Shown: piece after piece, positions 38,757 through 46,407 of the stretch
Numbering within the stretch: position 1 is the stretch's first letter
Layout of the letters: every line of letters begins with the position of its first letter
NCBI GenBank assembly: GCA_946480015.1
Contig: CAMLIL010000002.1
Coordinates: forward strand, 1 to 64,000
Length of the DNA: 64,000 nucleotides
Reading direction: 5' to 3'
Source of the DNA: an uncultured Oxalobacteraceae bacterium
GTDB lineage: Bacteria; Pseudomonadota; Gammaproteobacteria; Burkholderiales; Burkholderiaceae
Position numbers and translations under genes: made by a program
The notes under the pieces: model-generated
Database searches by the model: none
What the model was told of the DNA's origin: nothing
The model's input: the letters and a program-made list of their open reading frames with translations, nothing else

Positions 38757-40226
38757 TCAATACACCAGGGTTTGAATCGCGTGCGCCGGAATGCTAGTTT
38801 TCGCTTGCACCCGGCCTACATACAGGGTGTAGACGATGTCCTTGTCGCCTTGATTCATCACCACGGTTGCCACGCGCCCGTCCGGGTTGCGGAACGAGGT
38901 TGTCAGCAAGCTGCTGCGGCTGGTGGTCGAACTCACGCGTTGCGCGCGGGGGCGAATGAATTTCGAGAAATGGCCGATGTAGGCGTAGCTCGGCGTGTAG
39001 ATCAGCTCCCCGGTCCGGGTGTCGGCATGAATCGGTGCGAAGCAAAAATTGCCAACGTGATTTGGCCCACCGTGCTCATCCAGCAGAATATTCCAATCGG
39101 TCCAGGCGACCGATCCGCGGTTGAAATCGTTGATCATGGCGTTGCCGTAGCGCTCCGCATTGGGCCAGTACTGGTAGCGCTCGGCGTCGAATTTCTCCAC
39201 GGTCGCCTCGGTCAACATCAAGTGCTTGTCGGGGTAGGATTGATGAACGTCTTCGACATTGGCATACATCGCTTCACCGCCCCCCCATGATTCATACCAA
39301 TGGAAGCCCATGCCCCAGGCGTACTTGGCGGCGCGCGGATCGCTGAAAATCACGCTGGCCCGGTGCGACATCAGGTCGCGATTGTGGTCCCACACGATGA
39401 TTTTCTTGTCGCCCAGGCCGGCCGCGTGCATCACCGGCCCCAGGTGATCGCGCAAGTAGTCGCGCTCTTCTTCCGCCGTGAAAATCATCGATTCCCAGGT
39501 CTGCACCGCCATCGGTTCGTTTTGCACCGTCACGCCCCACACCGGGATGCCTTCGGCCTCGTAGCCCTTGATGAATTTGACGAAGTAGCGCGCCCACGCA
39601 TCGCGATACTCGGGCAGGAGCTTGCCGCCGTGCAGCATGTCGCGGTTGTCCTTCATGAAGGCCGGTGCGCTCCACGGGCTGGCGAACAAGGTCAGATTGC
39701 CGGCGGCAGCCATGGCCTTCTTAATCAGCGGGATGCGAAATTTCCGCTCGTGCGCGAGCGAGAAGGTCGACAGTGCCTTGTCGCCGTCGGCGATGTAGGT
39801 GTAGCTGCCGGAGCTGAAATCCGAACTATGGATGGTCGTGCGGGCCAGGGTGTAGCCGATGCCGCTGTCCTTGTTGTAGTAGGCGGCGATGAATTCGTTT
39901 TGCTTGGCCGGACTCAGTTTGCCGAACACTTCGGCGCTGGCGTCGGTGATCGCGCCACCGATGCCGAGCATGGTTTGAAAGCGTTTGCCCGGGTCGACGA
40001 ACACCGATACCTCCGCCTCCAGCGGTTGGCGCGATGGCTCGAAGGTCAAGGTGTCGCTCAGCGCCATGCGCGCCGCGACATTCTTGGCCGTGGTGTAGAC
40101 GCTGATCGTCTTTCCTGCCAGTGGGGCAGCCGGTGCGGCGGCGGCGCCATCCGCGCAAGCCTGGCCGGACAGCAGGGTGGCACATACCGCCAGGGTGAGA
40201 GGGGTGGTTTTCACGTAGGTCTCCAT
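38757..40226 (-). CDS. GH30 beta-glucosylceramidase/beta-1,6-glucanase-type hydrolase, secreted
   Basis: 489 residues. Signal peptide to about residue 25 (LAVCATLLSGQACA). GH30 landmarks: GIGGAITDASAEVFGKL, the acid/base Glu237 in GVTVQNEPMA, and the nucleophile Glu340 in HLMLTEATVE; a C-terminal beta domain includes VATVVMNQGDKDIVYTLYVG. GH30 enzymes of this type cleave beta-1,6-glucans, glucosylceramide-like or related beta-glucosides. Own promoter and LacI-type operator lie upstream on the minus strand, so it is in the same regulon as the receptor. Confidence 0.9.
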   Translation of the reverse strand: METYVKTTPLTLAVCATLLSGQACADGAAAAPAAPLAGKTISVYTTAKNVAARMALSDTLTFEPSRQPLEAEVSVFVDPGKRFQTMLGIGGAITDASAEVFGKLSPAKQNEFIAAYYNKDSGIGYTLARTTIHSSDFSSGSYTYIADGDKALSTFSLAHERKFRIPLIKKAMAAAGNLTLFASPWSAPAFMKDNRDMLHGGKLLPEYRDAWARYFVKFIKGYEAEGIPVWGVTVQNEPMAVQTWESMIFTAEEERDYLRDHLGPVMHAAGLGDKKIIVWDHNRDLMSHRASVIFSDPRAAKYAWGMGFHWYESWGGGEAMYANVEDVHQSYPDKHLMLTEATVEKFDAERYQYWPNAERYGNAMINDFNRGSVAWTDWNILLDEHGGPNHVGNFCFAPIHADTRTGELIYTPSYAYIGHFSKFIRPRAQRVSSTTSRSSLLTTSFRNPDGRVATVVMNQGDKDIVYTLYVGRVQAKTSIPAHAIQTLVY

Positions 40227-40365
40227 TTGAAACGTTATTGACGTCAGTTGTCGCGATACGGGGGGCGAAGTGCCGCGATGTCTGCGCGAATCGATGTCAT
40301 GAATTTTTTAAATAATCGCTGTTGGGTACTGCCTGTCTTGGGCGCCCGCTGAGGTCGCGCAAATC

Positions 40366-40379
40366 TGGAAGCGCTTCCA
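40366..40379. promoter_or_regulatory. LacI-type operator of the GH30 gene
   Basis: TGGAAGCGCTTCCA, a perfect palindrome within the same AAATCTGGAAGCGCTTCCA context as the two sites ahead of the TonB receptor. It begins 8 bases downstream of the GH30 -10 box. Confidence 0.8.
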
Positions 40380-40387
40380 AAATTGTG

Positions 40388-40416
40388 ATAATGCCTGCTG
40401 AAAAATTTAATGTCAA
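40388..40416 (-). promoter_or_regulatory. Promoter of the GH30 gene
   Basis: Read on the minus strand: consensus TTGACA (complement of 40411-40416), 17-base spacer, CATTAT (complement of 40388-40393). The operator follows at once. It leaves a 5' leader of about 150 bases. Confidence 0.75.
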
Positions 40417-40661
40417 TCAAAAACGCGTGATCGAAAAACTCGGTGCTGTTGCAAAAAATGGCGCTGAGAACTGCTATGCTTTGGGCTTTCTACATCGAAG
40501 CAAGTGACTGCGGATCGAGTGCGTCAAGCAGGCACGCGGCACTCAACTTGGCGCAACGCGCAACGCCATGCGATAGAAGTCTCGCGTTCTCGGCGCCTGC
40601 GGAAGCGCTGGCCTGGGCGCGCTCGCGCGGGTAGATCGTCCGGTGCGGCGGCAGTTCCCGG

Positions 40662-42035
40662 TCAGTGTGACGATGCGCGACTCGCTGGTCCAGGCGCCGC
40701 CGCCGCGCTCAGCGGCAGGCTCGCCATGTTCCTCGGGGCCTTAACTTTGACGAACAGCACCGCGACCGCTGCGCACAGCAACAGCCCGCCCGCCAGGCGG
40801 ATCACATTCTCGGGACTGCCGCCGAGCCAGGTCCGATACAGCAGCGGCATGGTAAGCGCCTGGATAATCATCGGTATCACAATGAACATATTGAAGATGC
40901 CCATGTAGACACCGGTTCGCTCGGGCGGGATGCAGCCCGCCAGCATCACATAGGGATTGCCCATGATGCTGGCCCAGGCAATGCCGATGCCCAGCATCGG
41001 AAAGAGCAGCAGCGCAGGATCGGCGATCAGTGGAATGCTCAGCATGCCAAATCCCGCCAGCGTGAGACAGATGCTATGCATTAGCTTCGGACCGAAGCGG
41101 CGAGAGCAGGGCACCAGCGCGAAGGCGGCGAGGAAGGCGATGAAATTGTAAAAGGCGCCTAGCTTGCCGGTGAGTAGGCCGGCGTCGCGAAAACCTGGCG
41201 CGGCGGGATTGGCGCTGCCATACACCGTGTGCGCCAGACTGAGCGTGATGTATTGCCAGTAGCAGACCATGGCATACCACTGGAACAGCTTCACCAAAGC
41301 CAGCTGTTTCATCAAATCAGGCATCTCGCGCACGGCGGCGACGATCTCATCGAGCGTATGGCGCCAGCCGGCCGGACGCGCGCGGATCTGCTGCAACTGC
41401 TCCGGAGGCGGGCTGTCCTCCGGTGTTGTCGTCACGGTGCGCAAGATGGTGGTGATCGAAAAAAGCGAACCGATCAGGAAAGCGCTGATCACAATGTGCG
41501 GAATATGGCTGGCGTTGACCGTGTCCTTGTTCATGCCGAACGCCACCAGCAGCGACGGCGTCAGGTAGGCCAGGGTCTGGGCCAGGCCGGTGAACGCGCT
41601 TTGGGTCAGGAAGCCAAGCGTGTGCTGGTCCGCATCGAGCTTGTCGCTGACAAAGGCGCGATACGGTTCCATCGTGATGTTGTTGGCGGCGTCGAGTATC
41701 CACAGCAGGCTGGCGGCCATCCACAGTGTCGGACTGAAGGGCATGAACAGGAGGCTAAGGCTGCACAAGATGGCGCCGATCAGGAAGTAGGGCGTGCGCC
41801 GGCCCCAGCGCGAGACGGTGCGGTCGCTCATGGCGCCGATGATCGGTTGCACGACCAGGCCGGTCACAGGGCCCGCCAGTAACAAAATGGGCAGGCTCGC
41901 GGCGTCAGCCCCCAGATAGCTGTAGATCGGGCTCATGTTGCTTTGCTGCAGACCGAAGCTGAACTGGATGCCAAAGAAGCCGATATTCATGTTCACGATC
42001 TGCGAAAACGACATCATCCGCTTGGGTTGTTGCAT
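40662..42035 (-). CDS. MFS sugar transporter, SLC45/sucrose-transporter-like
   Basis: 457 residues, twelve helices. GFFGIQFSFGLQQSNMSPIYSYLGA at the start, PIIGAMSDRTVSRWGRRTPYFLIGA after helix 3, and GIAWASIMGNPYVML are typical of the proton-coupled disaccharide carriers related to eukaryotic sucrose/SLC45 proteins. The start at 42035 has an AGGAGA box 6 bases upstream; the longer open frame would add an unrelated leader. The GH32 gene is divergent, so sucrose or a fructo-oligosaccharide is a plausible cargo; a glucoside from GH30 is the alternative. Confidence 0.85.
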   Translation of the reverse strand: MQQPKRMMSFSQIVNMNIGFFGIQFSFGLQQSNMSPIYSYLGADAASLPILLLAGPVTGLVVQPIIGAMSDRTVSRWGRRTPYFLIGAILCSLSLLFMPFSPTLWMAASLLWILDAANNITMEPYRAFVSDKLDADQHTLGFLTQSAFTGLAQTLAYLTPSLLVAFGMNKDTVNASHIPHIVISAFLIGSLFSITTILRTVTTTPEDSPPPEQLQQIRARPAGWRHTLDEIVAAVREMPDLMKQLALVKLFQWYAMVCYWQYITLSLAHTVYGSANPAAPGFRDAGLLTGKLGAFYNFIAFLAAFALVPCSRRFGPKLMHSICLTLAGFGMLSIPLIADPALLLFPMLGIGIAWASIMGNPYVMLAGCIPPERTGVYMGIFNMFIVIPMIIQALTMPLLYRTWLGGSPENVIRLAGGLLLCAAVAVLFVKVKAPRNMASLPLSAAAAPGPASRASSH

Positions 42036-42228
42036 TCTGTCTCCTGCATGCAGGGCTCTGCATGGTTGTACGGCCACTGAAGCGGCTCTCGCGAGGATGT
42101 TACGGCTCGCTTCATTATCGACGCAAGTCCGTCGTGTTGCAATCGGTTCCATTGTATTCCGGCATTTCTCGCGTACCTCGTTGAAGCGATGCCACAAATG
42201 GCCTGCGCCAGCACGTCACCGGCTTGAC

Positions 42229-42266
42229 TGCAAACGATTGTAAATGCGCCTGACACTCGGCATAAT
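42229..42266 (+). promoter_or_regulatory. Possible promoter and operator of the GH32 gene
   Basis: TTGTAA (42238-42243), 17-base spacer, CATAAT (42261-42266). An imperfect palindrome, TGCAAACGATTGTA (42229-42242, 10 of 14 positions symmetrical), overlaps the -35 box. Its CG centre resembles LacI-type sites but it differs clearly from the AGCGCT operators of the rest of the locus. Confidence 0.4.
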
Positions 42267-42325
42267 GGCGCTGGCTCGCGCTGCCGCAATGTGTCTGCGC
42301 CAACAACACGGAATGAAGAATCGCC

Positions 42326-43912
42326 ATGCTGCTTCGCTCGGCCTATCAGGAGGCACACCGCCCGCAACTGTCCTACTCGCCCGCGCGCAACTGGATGAAT
42401 GACCCCAATGGGCTCATCTACCACGCCGGCGAATACCACCTCTTCTATCAATACAACCCGAGCGGCGATGGCTGGGGCGACATATCGTGGGGACATGCGG
42501 TGAGCGCCGATCTAGTGCACTGGTCGGAATTGCCGGTTGCGCTGCATGTTGAAAAAGACGCGTTGGGCAACATCACCCAGTACATTTTTTCGGGCAGCGC
42601 GGTGATCGACAGCAGCAACAGCAGCGCGCTTGGATTGTCCGGCCAGGCGCCGATGGTGGCCATCTATACCAGTGTCTATCCGGCTGCGATGACCCTGGCG
42701 AACGGCAGACGCGTCCGGCAAGGACAGCAGAGCCAGTCGCTCGCCTATAGCCTCGATTGCGGGCGCAGCTGGACGCCTTATGCAAGCAATCCGGTGCTGG
42801 AAGGGCCGCCCGCGGCTTACCAGGATGCCTACCGCGAATTCCGCGATCCCAAAGTCTTCTGGTACGCGCCGGAATCGAAATGGGTGATGGTGGTCGTGCT
42901 CGCGCAGCAGCACAAGGCCTTGCTGTACGCATCGCGCGACTTGCTCGGTTGGGAATTCATGAGCGAGTTTGGTCCCGCCGGCGCGACCGGCGGCGTGTGG
43001 GAATGCCCCGATCTGTTCACCTTGCCGGTGGACGGCCACCCGGCCAATACGCAATGGGTGTTGGTAATCAGCCTGAACCCGGGCGGGCCGGCCGGCGGAT
43101 CCGGGACTCAATATTTCATTGGGCAGTTCGATGGCACGACCTTTGAGACGGCAGCGGGCGACCAGGGGCAGTGGCTCGATCATGGTCCGGATTACTATGC
43201 CGCCGTCAGCTGGAATGGAGCGCCCGACGAAAGGCGGCTCATGATCGGGTGGATGAGCAATTGGCGTTACGGGCGCCAGGTGCCGAGCTCACCCTGGCGC
43301 GGTGCCCAGTCCATCGTGCGCGAACTCGCGCTGCGCACCATTGACGGCCGGGTGCGGCTTGTCCAGCAGCCAGTCGCGGGCTTCGAGCGGCTGCGTCGGG
43401 AAGTGCTGTTCGCCGCCCAGGCGCTGCCGGTTCTTGCCGGCCTGAGCGCTCTGGCGCAGGTGAGGGCGGCGGGCGGACCTGCCGAGATCGAACTGCTGCT
43501 CGATCCGGCGACGGCGCTGCGCGCCGGTGTCCAGGTGCATCGCGGGGAAAATGGCGAGCGGACCGTGGTCGGCTACGATCGCGAGCGCGAGGAAGTCTAC
43601 CTTGACCGCAGCCGGGCCGGCGACGCGTCCTTCTCCCAGGAGTTCGCCGCGCGTCACGCCGCGCCTGTGCCACTGCACGAGGGTGCCATCAGGCTGCATA
43701 TCCTGATCGACACGGCGTCGGTGACCGTGTTCGCGGGTGCGGCCGGAACGGCGCTGTCGTGCCTGGTCTTTCCCAGTGCCGGCAGCGATGCCATGGCTCT
43801 ATTTGCCGAAGGCGGGCAGGCAATGGTGCGGCAGATGACGATATGGTCCCTGGCATCGATTTGGTCGACTGCGGGCCGTGACAGCCAGGGGCCAGGCATG
43901 CACCTCGATTGA
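42326..43912 (+). CDS. GH32 beta-fructosidase (levanase/invertase type)
   Basis: 528 residues with the full catalytic set: nucleophile Asp26 in NWMNDPNG, transition-state stabiliser Asp174 in EFRDPKVFW, acid/base Glu226 in VWECPDLF. The five-bladed propeller is followed by a C-terminal beta-sandwich (HILIDTASVTVFAG...). No signal peptide is seen, so it may act in the cytoplasm on sucrose or short fructo-oligosaccharides brought in by the divergent transporter; similar enzymes are often secreted. Its stop overlaps the -35 box of lacI-2. Confidence 0.9.
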   Translation: MLLRSAYQEAHRPQLSYSPARNWMNDPNGLIYHAGEYHLFYQYNPSGDGWGDISWGHAVSADLVHWSELPVALHVEKDALGNITQYIFSGSAVIDSSNSSALGLSGQAPMVAIYTSVYPAAMTLANGRRVRQGQQSQSLAYSLDCGRSWTPYASNPVLEGPPAAYQDAYREFRDPKVFWYAPESKWVMVVVLAQQHKALLYASRDLLGWEFMSEFGPAGATGGVWECPDLFTLPVDGHPANTQWVLVISLNPGGPAGGSGTQYFIGQFDGTTFETAAGDQGQWLDHGPDYYAAVSWNGAPDERRLMIGWMSNWRYGRQVPSSPWRGAQSIVRELALRTIDGRVRLVQQPVAGFERLRREVLFAAQALPVLAGLSALAQVRAAGGPAEIELLLDPATALRAGVQVHRGENGERTVVGYDREREEVYLDRSRAGDASFSQEFAARHAAPVPLHEGAIRLHILIDTASVTVFAGAAGTALSCLVFPSAGSDAMALFAEGGQAMVRQMTIWSLASIWSTAGRDSQGPGMHLD

Positions 43913-43936
43913 CGCGCAAAATACGGCTGATATAAT
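43909..43936 (+). promoter_or_regulatory. Promoter of lacI-2
   Basis: TTGACG (43909-43914), 16-base spacer, TATAAT (43931-43936). Same geometry as lacI-1. Confidence 0.7.
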
Positions 43937-43949
43937 GTTGTTTCCATTT

Positions 43950-43963
43950 TGGTAGCGCTTCCA
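43950..43963. promoter_or_regulatory. LacI-type operator of lacI-2
   Basis: TGGTAGCGCTTCCA, identical in all 14 bases to the operator of lacI-1, 13 bases after the -10 box. Confidence 0.75.
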
Positions 43964-44009
43964 CATTGTGGGGTGCGCGATGAATTTACCAGCCAATATC
44001 AAGGAAAAT

Positions 44010-45038
44010 GTGGCCACTATCAAAGATGTCGCCGAGCTCGCGGGCGTTGGTATGGGAACCGCATCGCGTGTGGTGAACGGGAAGGGTTCCGTGTCGCCCG
44101 CCAAGATCGAACGCGTCAAAAAAGCGATCGAGGAACTGGGTTTTCGCCCTTCGCACGCGGCGCGATCCTTGATGACCGGTTCGACCAAGATGATCGGCGT
44201 CTATATTCCGGGGCTGGCGGGCACCTTCTTCACCCCTCTCCTGGCGTCGATCGAACAGGTGCTGCGCGAAGTCGGTTTGAACATGGTCGTCGCGTTCGGC
44301 GCAGGGGGAGGCGATGCGCGCCGTCAGACGGTCGACGGTATTGAGCTGCTGATGGAGCGCGGCTGTGATGGTGTCGTAGTGTTGAGCAATTTCTTGCTGG
44401 ACAAGGATATCCCCGGCCTCAAAAAGCGCAATTCCCACGTGGTGGTGATGAACCAATATTTGAAGAGCATTCCCAAGCAATGCTTCACCATTGACCACCG
44501 GCAGGGCGGCATACTGGCTGCGCGCGCTTTGCTCGACCATCGCCATCGCAAAATCGCCGTCATTGCCGGCCCCTCGGCAACCTCGGACAACGTGGAGCGT
44601 GTCAACGGCTTCCTTGGCGAACTGGCAGCCGCTGGCATCAATACCTCGAAGATGTGGATTGTGGAACGCAATTTCTCCGCTGAAGGCGGATGGGACGCGG
44701 CCCGCGAGCTTCTGGCGTCCGGCTATCAGTTCACCGCACTTTTTTGCGCCAACGATGAAATGGCGATCGGAGCACTTTCCTATTTCCAGAAGATGGGCAT
44801 TTCGGCGCCGCGCGATGTCTCGGTGATCGGCTATGACGACATGCCGATTGCCGAATTTTCGGCGCCACGTCTGACCACGGTGCATATTCCCTGGCGGGAG
44901 GTGATCGTCAATGGTGTCAATGCCTTGCTCAATGACTGTTACGACATGCGCCGCCCTGTCGAACGCAACTTCCAGATCCGCATGACCTATCGTGATTCGC
45001 TGGCGCCGGCGCCTGCGCGCCAGCGAAAGAGCGCGTAG
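44010..45038 (+). CDS. LacI-family repressor 2 of the sugar locus
   Basis: 342 residues from GTG 44010, chosen by alignment with lacI-1 (same AAGGAAAA-GTGGCCACTATC context). An in-frame ATG at 43980 would add ten residues (MNLPANIKEN). VATIKDVAELAGVGMGTAS is the DNA-binding helix pair; KGSVSPAKIERVKKAIEELGF and the sensor domain differ from lacI-1 at scattered positions only. Recognition-helix residues are almost the same in both, so both should bind the same palindromes; small changes in the sensor domain could give different inducers. Confidence 0.9.
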   Translation: MATIKDVAELAGVGMGTASRVVNGKGSVSPAKIERVKKAIEELGFRPSHAARSLMTGSTKMIGVYIPGLAGTFFTPLLASIEQVLREVGLNMVVAFGAGGGDARRQTVDGIELLMERGCDGVVVLSNFLLDKDIPGLKKRNSHVVVMNQYLKSIPKQCFTIDHRQGGILAARALLDHRHRKIAVIAGPSATSDNVERVNGFLGELAAAGINTSKMWIVERNFSAEGGWDAARELLASGYQFTALFCANDEMAIGALSYFQKMGISAPRDVSVIGYDDMPIAEFSAPRLTTVHIPWREVIVNGVNALLNDCYDMRRPVERNFQIRMTYRDSLAPAPARQRKSA

Positions 45039-45249
45039 CCGGATCTCGATTCAAAAACTCGCCAATGTGTAATTTCTACTGATTCTTTGGAGGTACAAAC
45101 ACGCCAGCGAATTGGTCTGCATCGACCTGAAGCGTGACTACCTGAGCGCCACCTTCACGTTTCTCCACTTTGGCGGCAATAGCGCAATGATTGAAGCTCC
45201 TTCAACGTTTCTATCTTGTTTCTGCGAGCCGTCCTCGTCGGGGGCCGAA

Positions 45250-46203
45250 CAAACAAGTCAATTCGGCGCCGACACCTTCGCTTGAAGAATTCCAGCGTCG
45301 TGTCGACCCGGAATTCTGCTATGGCGAGGACGAACTGCTCAGCCTGTACGCAGAACAGTTTGGTGCGGTCAACGCACCTGCCAACCGCAAAGGCGATCGC
45401 AATTCGCGGCTCAGGCGGAAGCGGATTGAGGCCGCTTTCCAGGCTGGAGGCCGTCGCTGTCGAGCCCCCGAAAGCCCATCATGACCTCGCGGACTGGTTT
45501 TCGCACGCCGTCGCAAGCAGAATGCGCACCGTCGGGCTCGAGTGCCTGGGAGACCTCGCGGCGACGATTAGTACGGCTGGATACCGCTGGTGGGAGACGG
45601 TGCCACGCATTGGCGAGAAATCGGCCTCGCGGATTGTTCAGTGGTTGAAAGAAAACGAGTCAAGCATTGGACGCAGGCTATCTGCGCGGTGCGAAGTGCC
45701 ACTGAGGTCACTCGACCGGCAGGAGCTTGAGGCTATCGAGGGCGGCGGAACGGCAGTTCTTCCGCTCGAACGGTTTGTGCTTCCGGCGGCGCTCGACGGT
45801 TCCGGCGCCAAGAACCGGGCGCCGGCGCATATGAATCAGTCAGGGGCCAGTAACGATTTAGAAGCCGTCAGGATTTGGCTCGGGCGAACGGCGGGGCGCA
45901 CATTCCGGTCCGACCGGCCCATATAGAACGGCTTCTGTTCTGGTCGGTCCTGCAGCGGAGGACAGCTATGTCGGACCTGGACGCTGAAGACTTGCAGGAG
46001 TTTTTCCGTTTTCTGGTGCAGCCGGTGCCGGCCGCACTGTGGGTCGGCCAACCCGGAAAGCGGGCGGAACGTTGGTCAGCGGCATGGTGGCCATTCAGCG
46101 GAGGGATGGCGGGTTCGAGCTTGCAGACCGCCAAGGCCGTTTTGAACGCATATTTCAGGTGGACAGTGTCGCTGGGGTACGTCGAAGCAAACCCCAGCGA
46201 AAC
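45250..46203 (+). pseudogene. Frameshifted relic of a phage-type integrase (DUF3701 class)
   Basis: Three successive frames carry consecutive parts of one protein. Frame 1 (to about 45425): APTPSLEEFQRRVDPEFCYGEDELL. Frame 2 (about 45430-45890): LSRLEAVAVEPPKAHHDLADWF, YRWWETVPRIGEKSASRIVQWL and VLPLERFVLPAALDGSGAKNR. Frame 3 (about 45900-46203): LLFWSVLQRRTAMSDLDAEDL, WSAAWWPFSGGMAGSSLQTA, LGYVEANP. This is the order in the integrase class with an N-terminal DUF3701-like region found in many betaproteobacteria. The extreme N-terminus and the catalytic R..HxxR..Y domain are missing. Two frameshifts, truncated at both ends. Confidence 0.7.
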
Positions 46204-46268
46204 CTCGGATAAAACGCCAGTTGGGATAGGGCCCGCAACTGCGGGCGGCGTTGGACGCGTCTCGCACA

Positions 46269-46331
46269 TTTAGTTCGCGACCTGTGGCGTTTACCAGATT
46301 TAGTTCTCTTATCTGATCACTTTTAGTTCGC
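46269..46331. repeat. Three copies of TTTAGTTC(G/T)C
   Basis: TTTAGTTCGC at 46269-46278, TTTAGTTCTC at 46299-46308 and TTTAGTTCGC at 46322-46331, all in the same direction, spaced 30 and 23 bases. Repeated short sites like these occur in transposase- or integrase-binding ends. They sit between the integrase relic and the Tn3 transposase. No name can be given from sequence alone. Confidence 0.5.
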
Positions 46332-46407
46332 CGGAGGCTGACGGCTGATGTAGAGGGTCGGCCGGGATTCGTGCAAAAATACCCCAATTGTGCTGTAAGC
46401 GACTGAT

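Noticed and set aside
40322..40908. Short plus-strand frames between GH30 and the MFS gene
   Set aside because: They lie over the GH30 promoter and operator and over the end of the transporter gene, and show no conserved sequence.
46269..46331. The TTTAGTTC repeats as a CRISPR array
   Set aside because: Only three 10-base copies with unequal spacing of 30 and 23 bases and no cas gene.
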